From: Gluconacetobacter aggeris
Lineage (GTDB): Bacteria; Pseudomonadota; Alphaproteobacteria; Acetobacterales; Acetobacteraceae
Length of the DNA: 64,000 nt
Reading direction: 5' to 3'
Assembly (NCBI RefSeq): GCF_014174395.1
Contig: NZ_JABEQD010000001.1
Coordinates: 186,001-250,000, forward strand
Positions 35,657-44,302 of the stretch are shown piece by piece. The notes under the pieces are model-generated. The model had not been told where the DNA came from and made no database searches. It was given only the letters and a program-made list of their open reading frames with translations. Within the stretch, counting starts at the first letter, position 1; each line of letters starts with the position of its first letter. The position numbers were made by a program, and so were the translations under genes.

Positions 35657-38122
35657 ATGCGATCACCGATCATTCCCCGACGACGGCTGCTGATTTCCGG
35701 AACCATGATCGCCTGTACCGGCATCTGGGCCCCGGCCCCCGACAGCCGGGCCGCGACCCAGGCCGCGACGCCCGCCACCGGCCATGCGCGCCCGGCCGCG
35801 CCGCCTGCCCACACCGTATCCGGCCCGGCCCCGCGCACCGCCCCCCGTGCCGCGCCGGCGGCCGAGACCATTTCGGTTACCGGCGGCATCACCACCCCCA
35901 CCGGCGTGCGCAACACCACGCCTGGCGGCGGCATGATGCCGGTGCAGACCGCGCCGAAATCCCGCAGCGAGGTCACGCGCGACTTCATCGCCAAGAAACC
36001 GTCCAACACCACCGTGCAGGCCATGCTGGCCAGCATGCCGGGCGTGTCCTATGCGCGCTCCGATCCCTATGGCCAGATCTCGCGCGGGATCATGGTCCGG
36101 GGGCTGAACTACACGCAGGTCGGCTATCTGGTGGAAGGCGTGCCGCTGACCGACGGCGTCTATCTCAGCCCCGATGCCATCGGCGGCAGCCCGGACATGG
36201 AAAACGTATCGTCGGTGGCGCTGACACAGGGTTCGCCCGACATCAGCAGTCCGGCCTATTATTCGGTGGGTGCGGAAATCCGCACCACGCTGCGCGATCC
36301 GGCACGCACCGCCGGCGGCCTGCTGGAATCCAGCTACGGCACCTGGAACATGAAGAAGGAATTCGCCCGGATCGATACCGGCGAAATCGGCCATACCGGC
36401 GTGCGGGCCTTCATGTCCTATTCGTGGAGCTACAACCAGTTCTGGCAGACGCCCGGCTCGCTGATGCGCCACCATGTGGATGCCAAGGCGATCAAGGAAT
36501 GGGGCCATGGCAACAGCGCGGGCCTGACCTTTTTATGGGGGCATTATACCTCGGCCGGCATCAACGCCAACGGTTCGGCCACGCCCACCAAGGCCGCGTT
36601 CGAAAAGCTCGGCACCTCTTCTCTATATTACAACACGAACTACGCGCCCGGCGTCGGCAGCTACTGGCAACTGGCGCGCCTGCGCAACGACGTGCTGTCC
36701 ATCATCGCGCCGGTGCATCTGAATCTGGGCGGCGGGTTCAAGCTGTCGGCCACGCCCTATTTCATCAACTGGGACAAATGGACCAACTATGGCGAAGCCA
36801 TAAGCCAGAAGAACAGCTATTACGGAACCCATCTGGTCGGGCCGCTCAGCCTGCCCGATGTCGGCCCCAACGGCAAGCAGACGGTCGAGGTCGTCGATCC
36901 GCAGCACCAGCATACGCTCAGCCTGATGACGGACCTGGCCTGGACCCGTGGCCACAATACGCTGCGCGTCGGCTACTGGTACTCCTACCTCGACATGACC
37001 GAGCGCGCCAATTACGCCGCGACCAGCAAGCAGGGCCTGCCGGCCAATGCCTGGGGGCGCTTTGGCGTGACCACCGCCGACGGGCAGGTGATGTCGGGAT
37101 GGGACATCGTGTTCCGCCAGCAGACGAACGCCATATTCATCGAGGATACGTTTACGGCTTTCAACGACCGTCTGAAACTGAATGCCGGATTCAAGGAGGT
37201 CATGATGCAGCGCTGGGTCAGCAACCTGATCCCCGGTGCCGCGACCTACAAGAACGGCGCGAACTATGCCGAACCGCTGCCGCAGGTCTCGGCCAGTTTC
37301 GACATCACGCCCAACGACCAGATCTATGTCAACGGCACCACCAGCTTCAAGGCGCCCGACCGCAGCGAAGCCTATATCGACATCTATGACGCGGCCTCGC
37401 CCATTCCGATCCAGGGCCATCCGCAGGACATGAAGCCCGAATATGCGATCGGCGAGGAGCTGGGCTATCGCCATAGCGGGCTGGTGCATGTGTCGGCCGC
37501 CCTGTTCAACTACAACATGGTCAATCACGACGTGCTGTCGACCGCCTTCGTCGGCGGATCGCTGGTGACGGCGCCGATCATCCTGGGCGGGCAGACGATC
37601 CGTGGCGCGCAGCTCGAGGTCGGGCTGCGGCCGTGGCATCATTTCAGCCCCTATGTCTCGGGCTCGTACGTCCACGCCACCACCGACAATGATTTCAAGG
37701 TGGGCAATGACGTGCTGCCCACCGCCGGCAAGATCGCGGTGAACACGCCCGCCTTCACCGGCGCGATCGGGCTGGCCTATGATGACGGCACGTATTTCGG
37801 GAATTTCAACCTGAACTATATCGGCCGCCGCTACAGCACCTTCATGAATGACGAGAGCATTCCGGGCTATCTGACGTCGGACGTGACGCTGGGCTACCGG
37901 CTGCCCAATGTCCATGTCGCCCACGCCACGCTGTACCGGCCGCAGATCCAGCTGAACCTGATGAATATCGGGAACAATCTCTACTACGCCCAGACGGCGG
38001 GCCTGACATCCAACGCGCACACCATGACGGGCCTGCGCGGCACCACCATCGCGGGCAAGAGCCCGACCTACCAGATCGGCGGCGGCTTCGCGATCGCCGG
38101 CGCCGTCACGGTCGGGTTCTGA
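35657..38122 (+). CDS. TonB-dependent receptor D
   Basis: This 821-aa receptor starts at 35657, 6 bases after AGGAGGT. It has a signal peptide (1 to about 32), a Pro/Ala-rich linker, TonB-box-like ETISVTG (70-76), VTRDFIAKKPSNTTVQAMLASMPGVSYARSD in the plug as two adjoining parts, and a barrel ending AGAVTVGF. It resembles receptor E (50031-52472): both have the sequence TTPGGG, VTRDFIAK, IGHTGVRAF or IGHSGVKAF, and LRPWHHFSPYVSGSYVHATTDND or the close match in E. It sits between the aldolase and the aminotransferase, so its substrate is probably what the locus degrades. Confidence 0.92.
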   Translation: MRSPIIPRRRLLISGTMIACTGIWAPAPDSRAATQAATPATGHARPAAPPAHTVSGPAPRTAPRAAPAAETISVTGGITTPTGVRNTTPGGGMMPVQTAPKSRSEVTRDFIAKKPSNTTVQAMLASMPGVSYARSDPYGQISRGIMVRGLNYTQVGYLVEGVPLTDGVYLSPDAIGGSPDMENVSSVALTQGSPDISSPAYYSVGAEIRTTLRDPARTAGGLLESSYGTWNMKKEFARIDTGEIGHTGVRAFMSYSWSYNQFWQTPGSLMRHHVDAKAIKEWGHGNSAGLTFLWGHYTSAGINANGSATPTKAAFEKLGTSSLYYNTNYAPGVGSYWQLARLRNDVLSIIAPVHLNLGGGFKLSATPYFINWDKWTNYGEAISQKNSYYGTHLVGPLSLPDVGPNGKQTVEVVDPQHQHTLSLMTDLAWTRGHNTLRVGYWYSYLDMTERANYAATSKQGLPANAWGRFGVTTADGQVMSGWDIVFRQQTNAIFIEDTFTAFNDRLKLNAGFKEVMMQRWVSNLIPGAATYKNGANYAEPLPQVSASFDITPNDQIYVNGTTSFKAPDRSEAYIDIYDAASPIPIQGHPQDMKPEYAIGEELGYRHSGLVHVSAALFNYNMVNHDVLSTAFVGGSLVTAPIILGGQTIRGAQLEVGLRPWHHFSPYVSGSYVHATTDNDFKVGNDVLPTAGKIAVNTPAFTGAIGLAYDDGTYFGNFNLNYIGRRYSTFMNDESIPGYLTSDVTLGYRLPNVHVAHATLYRPQIQLNLMNIGNNLYYAQTAGLTSNAHTMTGLRGTTIAGKSPTYQIGGGFAIAGAVTVGF

Positions 38123-38164
38123 CGGGGAAGGCGACGTGCGCAACAGACAGGAACCATCCAGCCC

Positions 38165-39535
38165 ATGACAGACGATATCATGACACCGGAAATGCGTGAC
38201 GCCCGCTACGTCATGCACCCGCTGACCGATGCCCGCGCCAACCTGCAAAGCGGGCCGCTCATCATCGACCGGGGCGAGGGCATCCATGTCTACGACCTGG
38301 CGGGCAACCGCTATATCGAGGCGATGGCGGGCCTGTGGAGCGTGGGGCTGGGTTTCAGCGAGCCCAGGCTGGTCGCGGCCGCGACGCGGCAGATGGAACG
38401 CCTGCCCTACTACCACCCTTTCAGCCAGAAAGGGCACGGACCGATGGTGGATCTGGCGGAGCGGCTGGTGACGATGGCGCCGGTGCCGATGAGCAAGGCG
38501 TTCTTCACCAATTCGGGCTCCGAGGCCAACGACACCGTCATCAAGATGCTGTGGTATCGCGCGAACGCGCTGGGCCAGACGCAGCGCAAGAAGATCATCA
38601 GCCGGCAGCGCGCCTATCACGGCATCACCATCGCGGCCGCCAGCCTGACGGGCATACCGGCCAATCATACCGGTTTCGACCTGCCTCTGCCCGGCTTTCT
38701 GCACCTGACCGCCCCGCATTACCGCCGTTTCGCGCGGCCGGGCGAAAGCGAGGAGGATTTCGCCACCCGCCTGGCCGCCGAGCTGGAAGAGCTGATCCTG
38801 CGGGAAGGCCCGGAGACCATCGCCGCCTTCTTCGGCGAGCCGGTGATGGGCGCGGGCGGCGTGATCGTGCCGCCGCGCACCTATTGGGAAAAGATACAGG
38901 CGATTCTGGAACGATACGAAATTCTTCTGGTCGCCGACGAAGTGATCTGCGGCTTCGGCCGCACCGGCCGGATGTTCGGCTGCGAGACCTATGGCATCCG
39001 CCCGGACGTGATGGTGCTGTCCAAGCAATTATCGTCGTCCTACCTGCCGATTTCCGCCATCCTGCTGAACGGGCGAATGTTCGAGCCGATTGCCGACCTG
39101 ACGCATACGATCGGCACGTTCGGCCACGGCTTTACCGGCGGCGGCCACCCCGTCGCCGCCGCCGTGGCGGTCGAGACGCTGCGCATCATCGACGAGCGCG
39201 ACCTGGTGGCGCGCGCCGCCGAAGCCGGCGCCTGGATGCAGGAACGCCTGGCCACGCTGGCCGACCACCGGCTGGTCGACGAAGTCCGGGGCGTGGGCCT
39301 GATGGCGGCGGTGGAACTGACGCCCGCGCGCCTGGCCGACCCGGCGGCGTGGCCCACGGGCGCGCTGGGACGCCGCGCCGCCCAGTTGCTGCAACAGCAG
39401 GGCGTGATTTCGCGCGCGATGGGGGACACGCTGGCCTTTTGCCCGCCGATGATCATCGACCGCGAGGGAATCGACGCCATTGTCGCGGCCCTGCGCACCA
39501 CGCTCGATCTCTGCCTGAAGGAAGCGACGCCATGA
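38165..39535 (+). CDS. Class III (omega) aminotransferase
   Basis: This 456-aa PLP enzyme of fold type I has FTNSGSEANDTVIKMLWY (phosphate/cofactor binding), AYHGITIAAASLTG, ILLVADEVICGFGRTG with the cofactor Asp, and the Schiff-base Lys287 in LSKQLSSSYLPI. The family moves amino groups from omega-amino acids or amines to pyruvate or 2-oxoglutarate. No signal peptide, so cytosolic. It lies 42 bp after receptor D, and its stop overlaps the amidase start (ATGA), which couples an amide-hydrolysing step to a deamination step. Confidence 0.9.
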   Translation: MTDDIMTPEMRDARYVMHPLTDARANLQSGPLIIDRGEGIHVYDLAGNRYIEAMAGLWSVGLGFSEPRLVAAATRQMERLPYYHPFSQKGHGPMVDLAERLVTMAPVPMSKAFFTNSGSEANDTVIKMLWYRANALGQTQRKKIISRQRAYHGITIAAASLTGIPANHTGFDLPLPGFLHLTAPHYRRFARPGESEEDFATRLAAELEELILREGPETIAAFFGEPVMGAGGVIVPPRTYWEKIQAILERYEILLVADEVICGFGRTGRMFGCETYGIRPDVMVLSKQLSSSYLPISAILLNGRMFEPIADLTHTIGTFGHGFTGGGHPVAAAVAVETLRIIDERDLVARAAEAGAWMQERLATLADHRLVDEVRGVGLMAAVELTPARLADPAAWPTGALGRRAAQLLQQQGVISRAMGDTLAFCPPMIIDREGIDAIVAALRTTLDLCLKEATP

Positions 39536-40947
39536 CCGATCTGTGCGATCTCGACGCCACGACCCTGCTGGCGCTGTATGCCGCCGGCGATACGTCGCCG
39601 GTCGAGGTGACCCGCGCGGTGCTGGCGCGCGCCGATGCCATGCAGGGGGTGCTGAATCCGTTCGTGCGCGTCGATGCCGACGAGGCCCTGGCCGCCGCCG
39701 ACGCGTCGGCGCGGGCGTGGCGCGCCGGCCTGCCGACCCGGCCGCTGGAAGGGATTCCGGTATCGGTCAAGGACACCGCCATGACGCGCGGCTGGGTGCT
39801 GGGGCGCGGGTCGCGCCTGTCGATCGGCCAGGCGCCCGCCACGGAGGATGCCCCGTCCGTGGCGCGGCTGCGCGCCGCGGGGGCGATCATCTATGCCTGC
39901 ACCACGACGTGCGAGAATGGATGGAAGGCGGTGACCGACAGCCCGCTGACCGGCATCACCCGCAATGCCCACGACCCGGCCGTCAGCCCCGGCGGCAGCA
40001 GCGGCGGCGCCGGGGCGGCGCTGGCGTCGGGCTGCGGCCCGCTGGCGCTGGGCAGCGATGGGGGCGGATCGGTGCGCGTACCCTCCAGCTTCAGCGGCGT
40101 CTTCGGCATGAAGGGAACCTTCGGGCGGGTGCCGCAATGGCCGATCGGGCCGCATTATTCCGATATGGCGCATTACGGACCGATGGCGCGCTCGGTCGCC
40201 GACGCGGCGCTGATGCTTTCGGTGATGGAGGGATATCACCCAAGGGACCCGTACAGCTTCCCGCCCGCGCCGCCGGGCGCCTTTCTGGCCGGGCCGCTGC
40301 CGCTTTCGGGCCTGCGCGTGGGCGTGGCCGAGGATTACGGCTGCCTGCCCGTCGACCCGGATGTACGGGCCGTCTTCCGCGCCAGCGTGGCATTGGCCGA
40401 GCTGGTGGGCGCGACCCTGGTGCCGGTGCCGGATTTCGAGGATTGGCGGCCCACCTACCGCACCTTATGGCAGGCCGGGGCGTGGCAGGCGCTGCGCCGC
40501 CTGCCGCCCGAACGGCTGGAGCTGGTCGATCCCGAATTCCGCACCGAGGCCTTCAAGGGCGCGGCCATCGCGACCGGCGACCTGATCGACGCGCAGATGC
40601 GGCGCATTACCTACCGGCAGGACGCCGCGCGCCTGCATGAGACGATGGATGTGGTGCTGTCGCCCAGCGTGTCGGTGCTGCCGTTCACCGCCGGGCAGAC
40701 GGTGCCCGACCCGTCCTGGCCCGACTGGCTGGAATGGGGGGGCTTTGCGTTCCTGGCCAACATGACGGGGCAGCCGGCGGCGTCCCTCCCCGCCGGGTTC
40801 TCGGCCTCGGGCCTGCCGGTCGGCGTGCAGGTGACCGGCCGCTGGCAGGACGATGTGACCGTCATGCGCGTCTGCCACGCCCTGGAAGGGCTGCTGGTGG
40901 AAGGGCGCCGCGCGCCGTCGCAACTGGTGGAGCGGCTGGGCGACTGA
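39532..40947 (+). CDS. Amidase-signature family hydrolase
   Basis: This 471-aa enzyme has the Ser-cisSer-Lys triad of the amidase signature: Lys80 in VSVKDTAM, Ser157 in GGSSGGAGAAL and Ser180 in SDGGGSVRVPSSF. Pro-rich FGMKGTFGRVP also fits. No signal peptide, so the substrate must be imported, probably by the symporter encoded next. The family hydrolyses amides, ureides or aryl-amides. The start overlaps the aminotransferase stop. A much longer frame upstream is only antisense-like reading of the aminotransferase gene. Confidence 0.92.
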   Translation: MTDLCDLDATTLLALYAAGDTSPVEVTRAVLARADAMQGVLNPFVRVDADEALAAADASARAWRAGLPTRPLEGIPVSVKDTAMTRGWVLGRGSRLSIGQAPATEDAPSVARLRAAGAIIYACTTTCENGWKAVTDSPLTGITRNAHDPAVSPGGSSGGAGAALASGCGPLALGSDGGGSVRVPSSFSGVFGMKGTFGRVPQWPIGPHYSDMAHYGPMARSVADAALMLSVMEGYHPRDPYSFPPAPPGAFLAGPLPLSGLRVGVAEDYGCLPVDPDVRAVFRASVALAELVGATLVPVPDFEDWRPTYRTLWQAGAWQALRRLPPERLELVDPEFRTEAFKGAAIATGDLIDAQMRRITYRQDAARLHETMDVVLSPSVSVLPFTAGQTVPDPSWPDWLEWGGFAFLANMTGQPAASLPAGFSASGLPVGVQVTGRWQDDVTVMRVCHALEGLLVEGRRAPSQLVERLGD

Positions 40948-40980
40948 CGACACGCAAGCAGGAACAGGGGAGGCCCGCCA

Positions 40981-42495
40981 ATGGGTATCGCGTTCGGAAT
41001 CGTCGGACTGTTCTGCGCCGGGCTGGTGGTGCTGCTGCAGGCCAGTTACCGCAAGGACCGCTCGTTCTCGGATTACGCGGTCGGCGGCCGGTCGTACGGG
41101 GCGTGGCTGCAATCCATGTCGTTCCTGAATAGCTGGTGGCCCGGCGGCATCCTGCTGTCGCTGACCGGCATGGCGCTGGGCAGCGGGGTGGTGGCCTTCT
41201 ACATGCCGATCTACAGCCTGCTCACCGTGCTGCTGATGTATGTGATGGCGCGGCGGGTGTGGCTGTGGGGGGCGGCGAACGACCTGAAGACCCAGGCCGA
41301 CCTGCTGCGGCTGCGCTATGATTCCACGGCGCTGGCGGTCACGTCCTCGGTCATCAGCGTGCTGTCGATCATGCCCTGGCTGGTGCTGGGCTTCAAAGGG
41401 CTGGGCGCGATGTTCTCCGCCCTGTCGATGGGGCGGCTGACGGCGGGACAGTCGGTGGCCTGCGGCGTGGCGCTGATCCTGGTGCGGCAGGTCTGGACCA
41501 TCCGCATGGGCATGCGCGGCCTGGTCATTTCCGACATGTACCAGGGCATCGTCGCCTATGTCGGCGGCACGGCGCTGATCCTGGGGCTGATCGCCTGGAT
41601 GGCCGGCCAGGGCCTCTCGCCTTCCCATCTGCCCGCGCACATGCTGCGCGTGCCGGGCGTGGGCGGCAATGACGGCGGGCCGCTGACGCTGTTCTCGATG
41701 ATCCTGACCGGCACGCTCGGCGGCTGGTGCTGGCCGCCGATCTTCGTGCGGCTCTACACCGCCGACAGCGTGCGCAGCATGCTGCGCGCGGGCGTGTTCA
41801 GCGCGCCGCTGTCGATGCTGTTCTCGATGGCGCTGGTGGTGATGGGGCTGATGGCCGCCGCCCTGCCCGGCCTACATGGCGAGGCGGACATGGCGTGGTT
41901 CGAGGTGGCGCGCCTGGCGGCCGGGCCGGTGGGGCTGGGCCTGGCCGGCACGGTGATGCTGGCGGCGACGATGGGCGGGGTGGATGCCATCATCCAGGCC
42001 ATGGGCACGCAGGTGGCCAACGACATCGTGGGCGCGGGGCGGACCCTGCCCTACCGGACGTCGATCCTGACGGCGAAGGGAACCATGGTCGTCGCCACCG
42101 CGCTGGCGGCCGGGATCGCCTGCCTGCCCATCGCGCATCTATCGATGCTGGCGCTGCTGTCCTATCAGGGGATCATCCAGGTTGCGGTCGCGCAATATGG
42201 CGGGCTGTTCTGGCGCCGGGGCACCGCCGCCGCCGGCATCGCCGGCATGGTCGCGGGCTTTGCCACCGCCATCGTGCTGGAAACAGTCTTCCACGGCGCG
42301 GCGGCCCATGTCGGGGGGCTGAGTTCGGGCGTGATCGGGCTGGCGGTCAATGCCGCCACCTATGTCGCCCTGTCGCTTCTGGCCCCCCATCCGGCGGCCG
42401 AGACCCGGCGCGTGGCCCGGCTGTTTGCCGGCGCCGATACCAGCCGGCGTGACACCGCGCCCCCCATCGCCCTGGCGCAGGGAGACGCCGCATGA
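40981..42495 (+). CDS. Sodium:solute symporter-family transporter
   Basis: This 504-aa inner-membrane protein has about 13 hydrophobic helices and the SSS wording: FSDYAVGGRSYGAWLQSMSFLN (helix 1-2), WWPGGILLSLTGMAL, and MLAATMGGVDAIIQAMGTQVANDI (helix 8 region). The family imports sugars, amino acids, pantothenate or carboxylates with sodium. GGGGAGG precedes the start. It is followed by an overlapping DUF3311 gene, a pairing common for some SSS transporters, and it is probably the importer for the amidase/aminotransferase substrate. Confidence 0.88.
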   Translation: MGIAFGIVGLFCAGLVVLLQASYRKDRSFSDYAVGGRSYGAWLQSMSFLNSWWPGGILLSLTGMALGSGVVAFYMPIYSLLTVLLMYVMARRVWLWGAANDLKTQADLLRLRYDSTALAVTSSVISVLSIMPWLVLGFKGLGAMFSALSMGRLTAGQSVACGVALILVRQVWTIRMGMRGLVISDMYQGIVAYVGGTALILGLIAWMAGQGLSPSHLPAHMLRVPGVGGNDGGPLTLFSMILTGTLGGWCWPPIFVRLYTADSVRSMLRAGVFSAPLSMLFSMALVVMGLMAAALPGLHGEADMAWFEVARLAAGPVGLGLAGTVMLAATMGGVDAIIQAMGTQVANDIVGAGRTLPYRTSILTAKGTMVVATALAAGIACLPIAHLSMLALLSYQGIIQVAVAQYGGLFWRRGTAAAGIAGMVAGFATAIVLETVFHGAAAHVGGLSSGVIGLAVNAATYVALSLLAPHPAAETRRVARLFAGADTSRRDTAPPIALAQGDAA

Positions 42496-42761
42496 GCCCC
42501 GCCCGCCCCCGCGCCACCCTGGTCGTGGCGTGGATGATCGGCAATCTGGCCGCCGCCCTGCTGCCGCCGGTCTATCTGGCGCTGGGCACCGCCGCCCCGG
42601 TCCTGCCGGGTCTGCCGGGCTCGATCGTCTATTTTGCGGTGCTGGGCCTGTCGATCGTCCTCTGCCTGCTGGCCGCCTATCGCGACGACGAGAAACGCGG
42701 CTATTTCGCTACCTGCCGCCTGCCCGAGCGGAGGGGAGACGAACCGCCCGCCCCGCCTTGA
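42492..42761 (+). CDS. Small DUF3311-like membrane protein
   Basis: This 89-aa protein has two hydrophobic segments (about 8-30 and 42-62; LVVAWMIGNLAAALLPPVY and IVYFAVLGLSIVLCLLAAY) and a polar C-terminus. Its ATG overlaps the symporter stop. Such short proteins (DUF3311 type) are known partners of SSS-family symporters. It is probably a second subunit or stabiliser of the transporter, though function is unproven. Confidence 0.75.
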   Translation: MSPARPRATLVVAWMIGNLAAALLPPVYLALGTAAPVLPGLPGSIVYFAVLGLSIVLCLLAAYRDDEKRGYFATCRLPERRGDEPPAPP

Positions 42762-42792
42762 CGCCCGGGGGGAAAGGGCGCGATGGAAGACC

Positions 42793-43290
42793 ATGCTGAT
42801 CCGCCCCATGATCCCGGCCGATTTCGATGCGGTCTGGCCCGTCCTGCGCGACATTGCCCGCGCGCGCGAAACCTATGCGCTGGACCCCGAACTGGACCGC
42901 GCGGCGGGCTGGGCCCTGTGGGGCGAGGCGCCGCGCGCCACCTTCGTCGCCGAGCGCGATGGGGCCATTCTGGGCAGCTACTACATCAAGCCCAATGCCG
43001 CCGGGCCGGGCGACCATGTCTGCAATGCCGGCTATATCGTGGCGCCGGCGGCGCGCGGGCAGGGTGTGGCGGCCGCGCTGTGCGCGCATTCGCTGGCCGA
43101 GGCCGCGCGGATGGGATTTGCCGCCATGCAGTTCAACATGGTGGTGGCCAGCAACCAGGTTGCGGTGCGGCTATGGCGCCGGCATGGATTCCTGATCGTC
43201 GGCACCCTGCCCGGCGCCTATCGCCACGCCACGCTGGGGCCGGTGGACTGTCATGTGATGTACCGCCAACTGGACGATCAGGCTGTTTGA
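42793..43290 (+). CDS. GNAT-family N-acetyltransferase
   Basis: This protein of about 165 aa has the GNAT fold: IRPMIPADFDAVWPVLRDIA (strand 1/helix 1), YIVAPAARGQGVAAALCAHSL (the acetyl-CoA binding motif A with RGQGVA) and FNMVVASNQVAVRLWRRHGF (motif B). GGAAGA lies 5 bases upstream of the ATG. It transfers an acetyl group from acetyl-CoA to an amine; the substrate is unknown. It follows the symporter pair by 31 bp and may serve the same pathway or detoxify an amine product. Confidence 0.86.
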   Translation: MLIRPMIPADFDAVWPVLRDIARARETYALDPELDRAAGWALWGEAPRATFVAERDGAILGSYYIKPNAAGPGDHVCNAGYIVAPAARGQGVAAALCAHSLAEAARMGFAAMQFNMVVASNQVAVRLWRRHGFLIVGTLPGAYRHATLGPVDCHVMYRQLDDQAV

Positions 43291-43308
43291 AAAGAAGCCT
43301 TTGAAATA

Positions 43309-44256
43309 TCAGGATGGTTCGGGAGCTGGCATGCCGGCGGCCGGACGGTGGACGGCCATGCCGGATAGCACGCTGGCGCAGACCAGCAGCATCGCCGCGA
43401 TTTCGAGCGCCGTCGGCAGGCGCTGGTCCCACAGGAAACCGTAGAGAAGCGCGAACAGGGTTTCGAACAGGATCATCTGTCCCGCCAGCGTCAGCGGCAG
43501 CAGGCGGCTCATGCGGTTCCAGAAGGCATTGCCCACGATCGACACCAGGAGGCCGCTGCCGGCCGCCACGGCCACGAACCGCGTCCAGTCCCATCCGCCG
43601 GGCGTGCCCGGCACCCCGAGCAGGAAGGCCGGCCCCGCGGCCAGCACCGCCAGGATGAAGGTGGCGACCCCGGTCAGCAGGTTCCAGTCCTGTGCCGAGA
43701 TGTGGCCCAGCCGCGCCAGCCAGCGCTGGTTGCTGACGGCATAGGCCGCCCAGGACAGCATCGCGCCCAGGGCGCACAGCCAGCCCAGCAGGGACGCCCC
43801 CGGCGCCGGGCCAGCCATGCCGATCGTCCCCCAGCCGATACAGCCTATCGCCGCCAGGCTGAACAGCAGCGAGGGCGCGAGCCGCCCCAGCGACACAGCG
43901 CCGTCGTCACGGCTGCCGATCAGCGTCAGCACCGTCGGCAGCAGGCCGATGATCAGCGAGGTGGCGGCGATCCCGCCCAGCCGCACCGCATAGGACAGCA
44001 GCACGTAATAGAGGATGTTGCCCAGCAGGCCGAGCACGAACAGGGCCCGGATTTCCCGCGCCCCGACCATCGCGCGCACCGTCGGCCAGCGCGGCGCCAG
44101 CGCCAGCAGCGAGAACGCGCCATAGGCCAGATAACGGCCGATCGAGATCTGCACCGGCGTGAAATCGCCCGCCAGCGCCGGTGCCAGGAACGCCAGCCCC
44201 CAGAACGCACCGGCCGCCACGCCGTATCCCAGCCCTGCCCCGAGTCCGGTCGTCAC
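43309..44256 (-). CDS. EamA-family (DMT) transporter
   Basis: This protein of about 315 aa has ten hydrophobic helices in two repeated EamA units (GVAAGAFWGLAFLAPAL and LLGWLCALGAMLSWAAYAVSN are the repeat starts). The drug/metabolite transporter superfamily exports amino acids, nucleosides or small drugs. The start is uncertain: I chose GTG 44256; GTG 44286 and an even longer frame to 44424, overlapping the cyclase end, are alternatives. It lies on the same strand just after the diguanylate cyclase, and is convergent with the GNAT gene, 18 bp apart. Confidence 0.8.
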   Translation of the reverse strand: MTTGLGAGLGYGVAAGAFWGLAFLAPALAGDFTPVQISIGRYLAYGAFSLLALAPRWPTVRAMVGAREIRALFVLGLLGNILYYVLLSYAVRLGGIAATSLIIGLLPTVLTLIGSRDDGAVSLGRLAPSLLFSLAAIGCIGWGTIGMAGPAPGASLLGWLCALGAMLSWAAYAVSNQRWLARLGHISAQDWNLLTGVATFILAVLAAGPAFLLGVPGTPGGWDWTRFVAVAAGSGLLVSIVGNAFWNRMSRLLPLTLAGQMILFETLFALLYGFLWDQRLPTALEIAAMLLVCASVLSGMAVHRPAAGMPAPEPS

Positions 44257-44302
44257 GACCCGCCCCCGGCATGCCGCCTGCAACACTGCCCCATGCCGCC
44301 GC

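Noticed and set aside
36623-39028. 801-codon minus-strand frame opposite receptor D and the aminotransferase
   Set aside because: It spans two convincing genes on the other strand and carries no recognisable motif.
38335-39531. Upstream extension of the amidase frame
   Set aside because: The extra residues are an out-of-frame reading of the aminotransferase; the amidase starts at the ATGA overlap at 39532.
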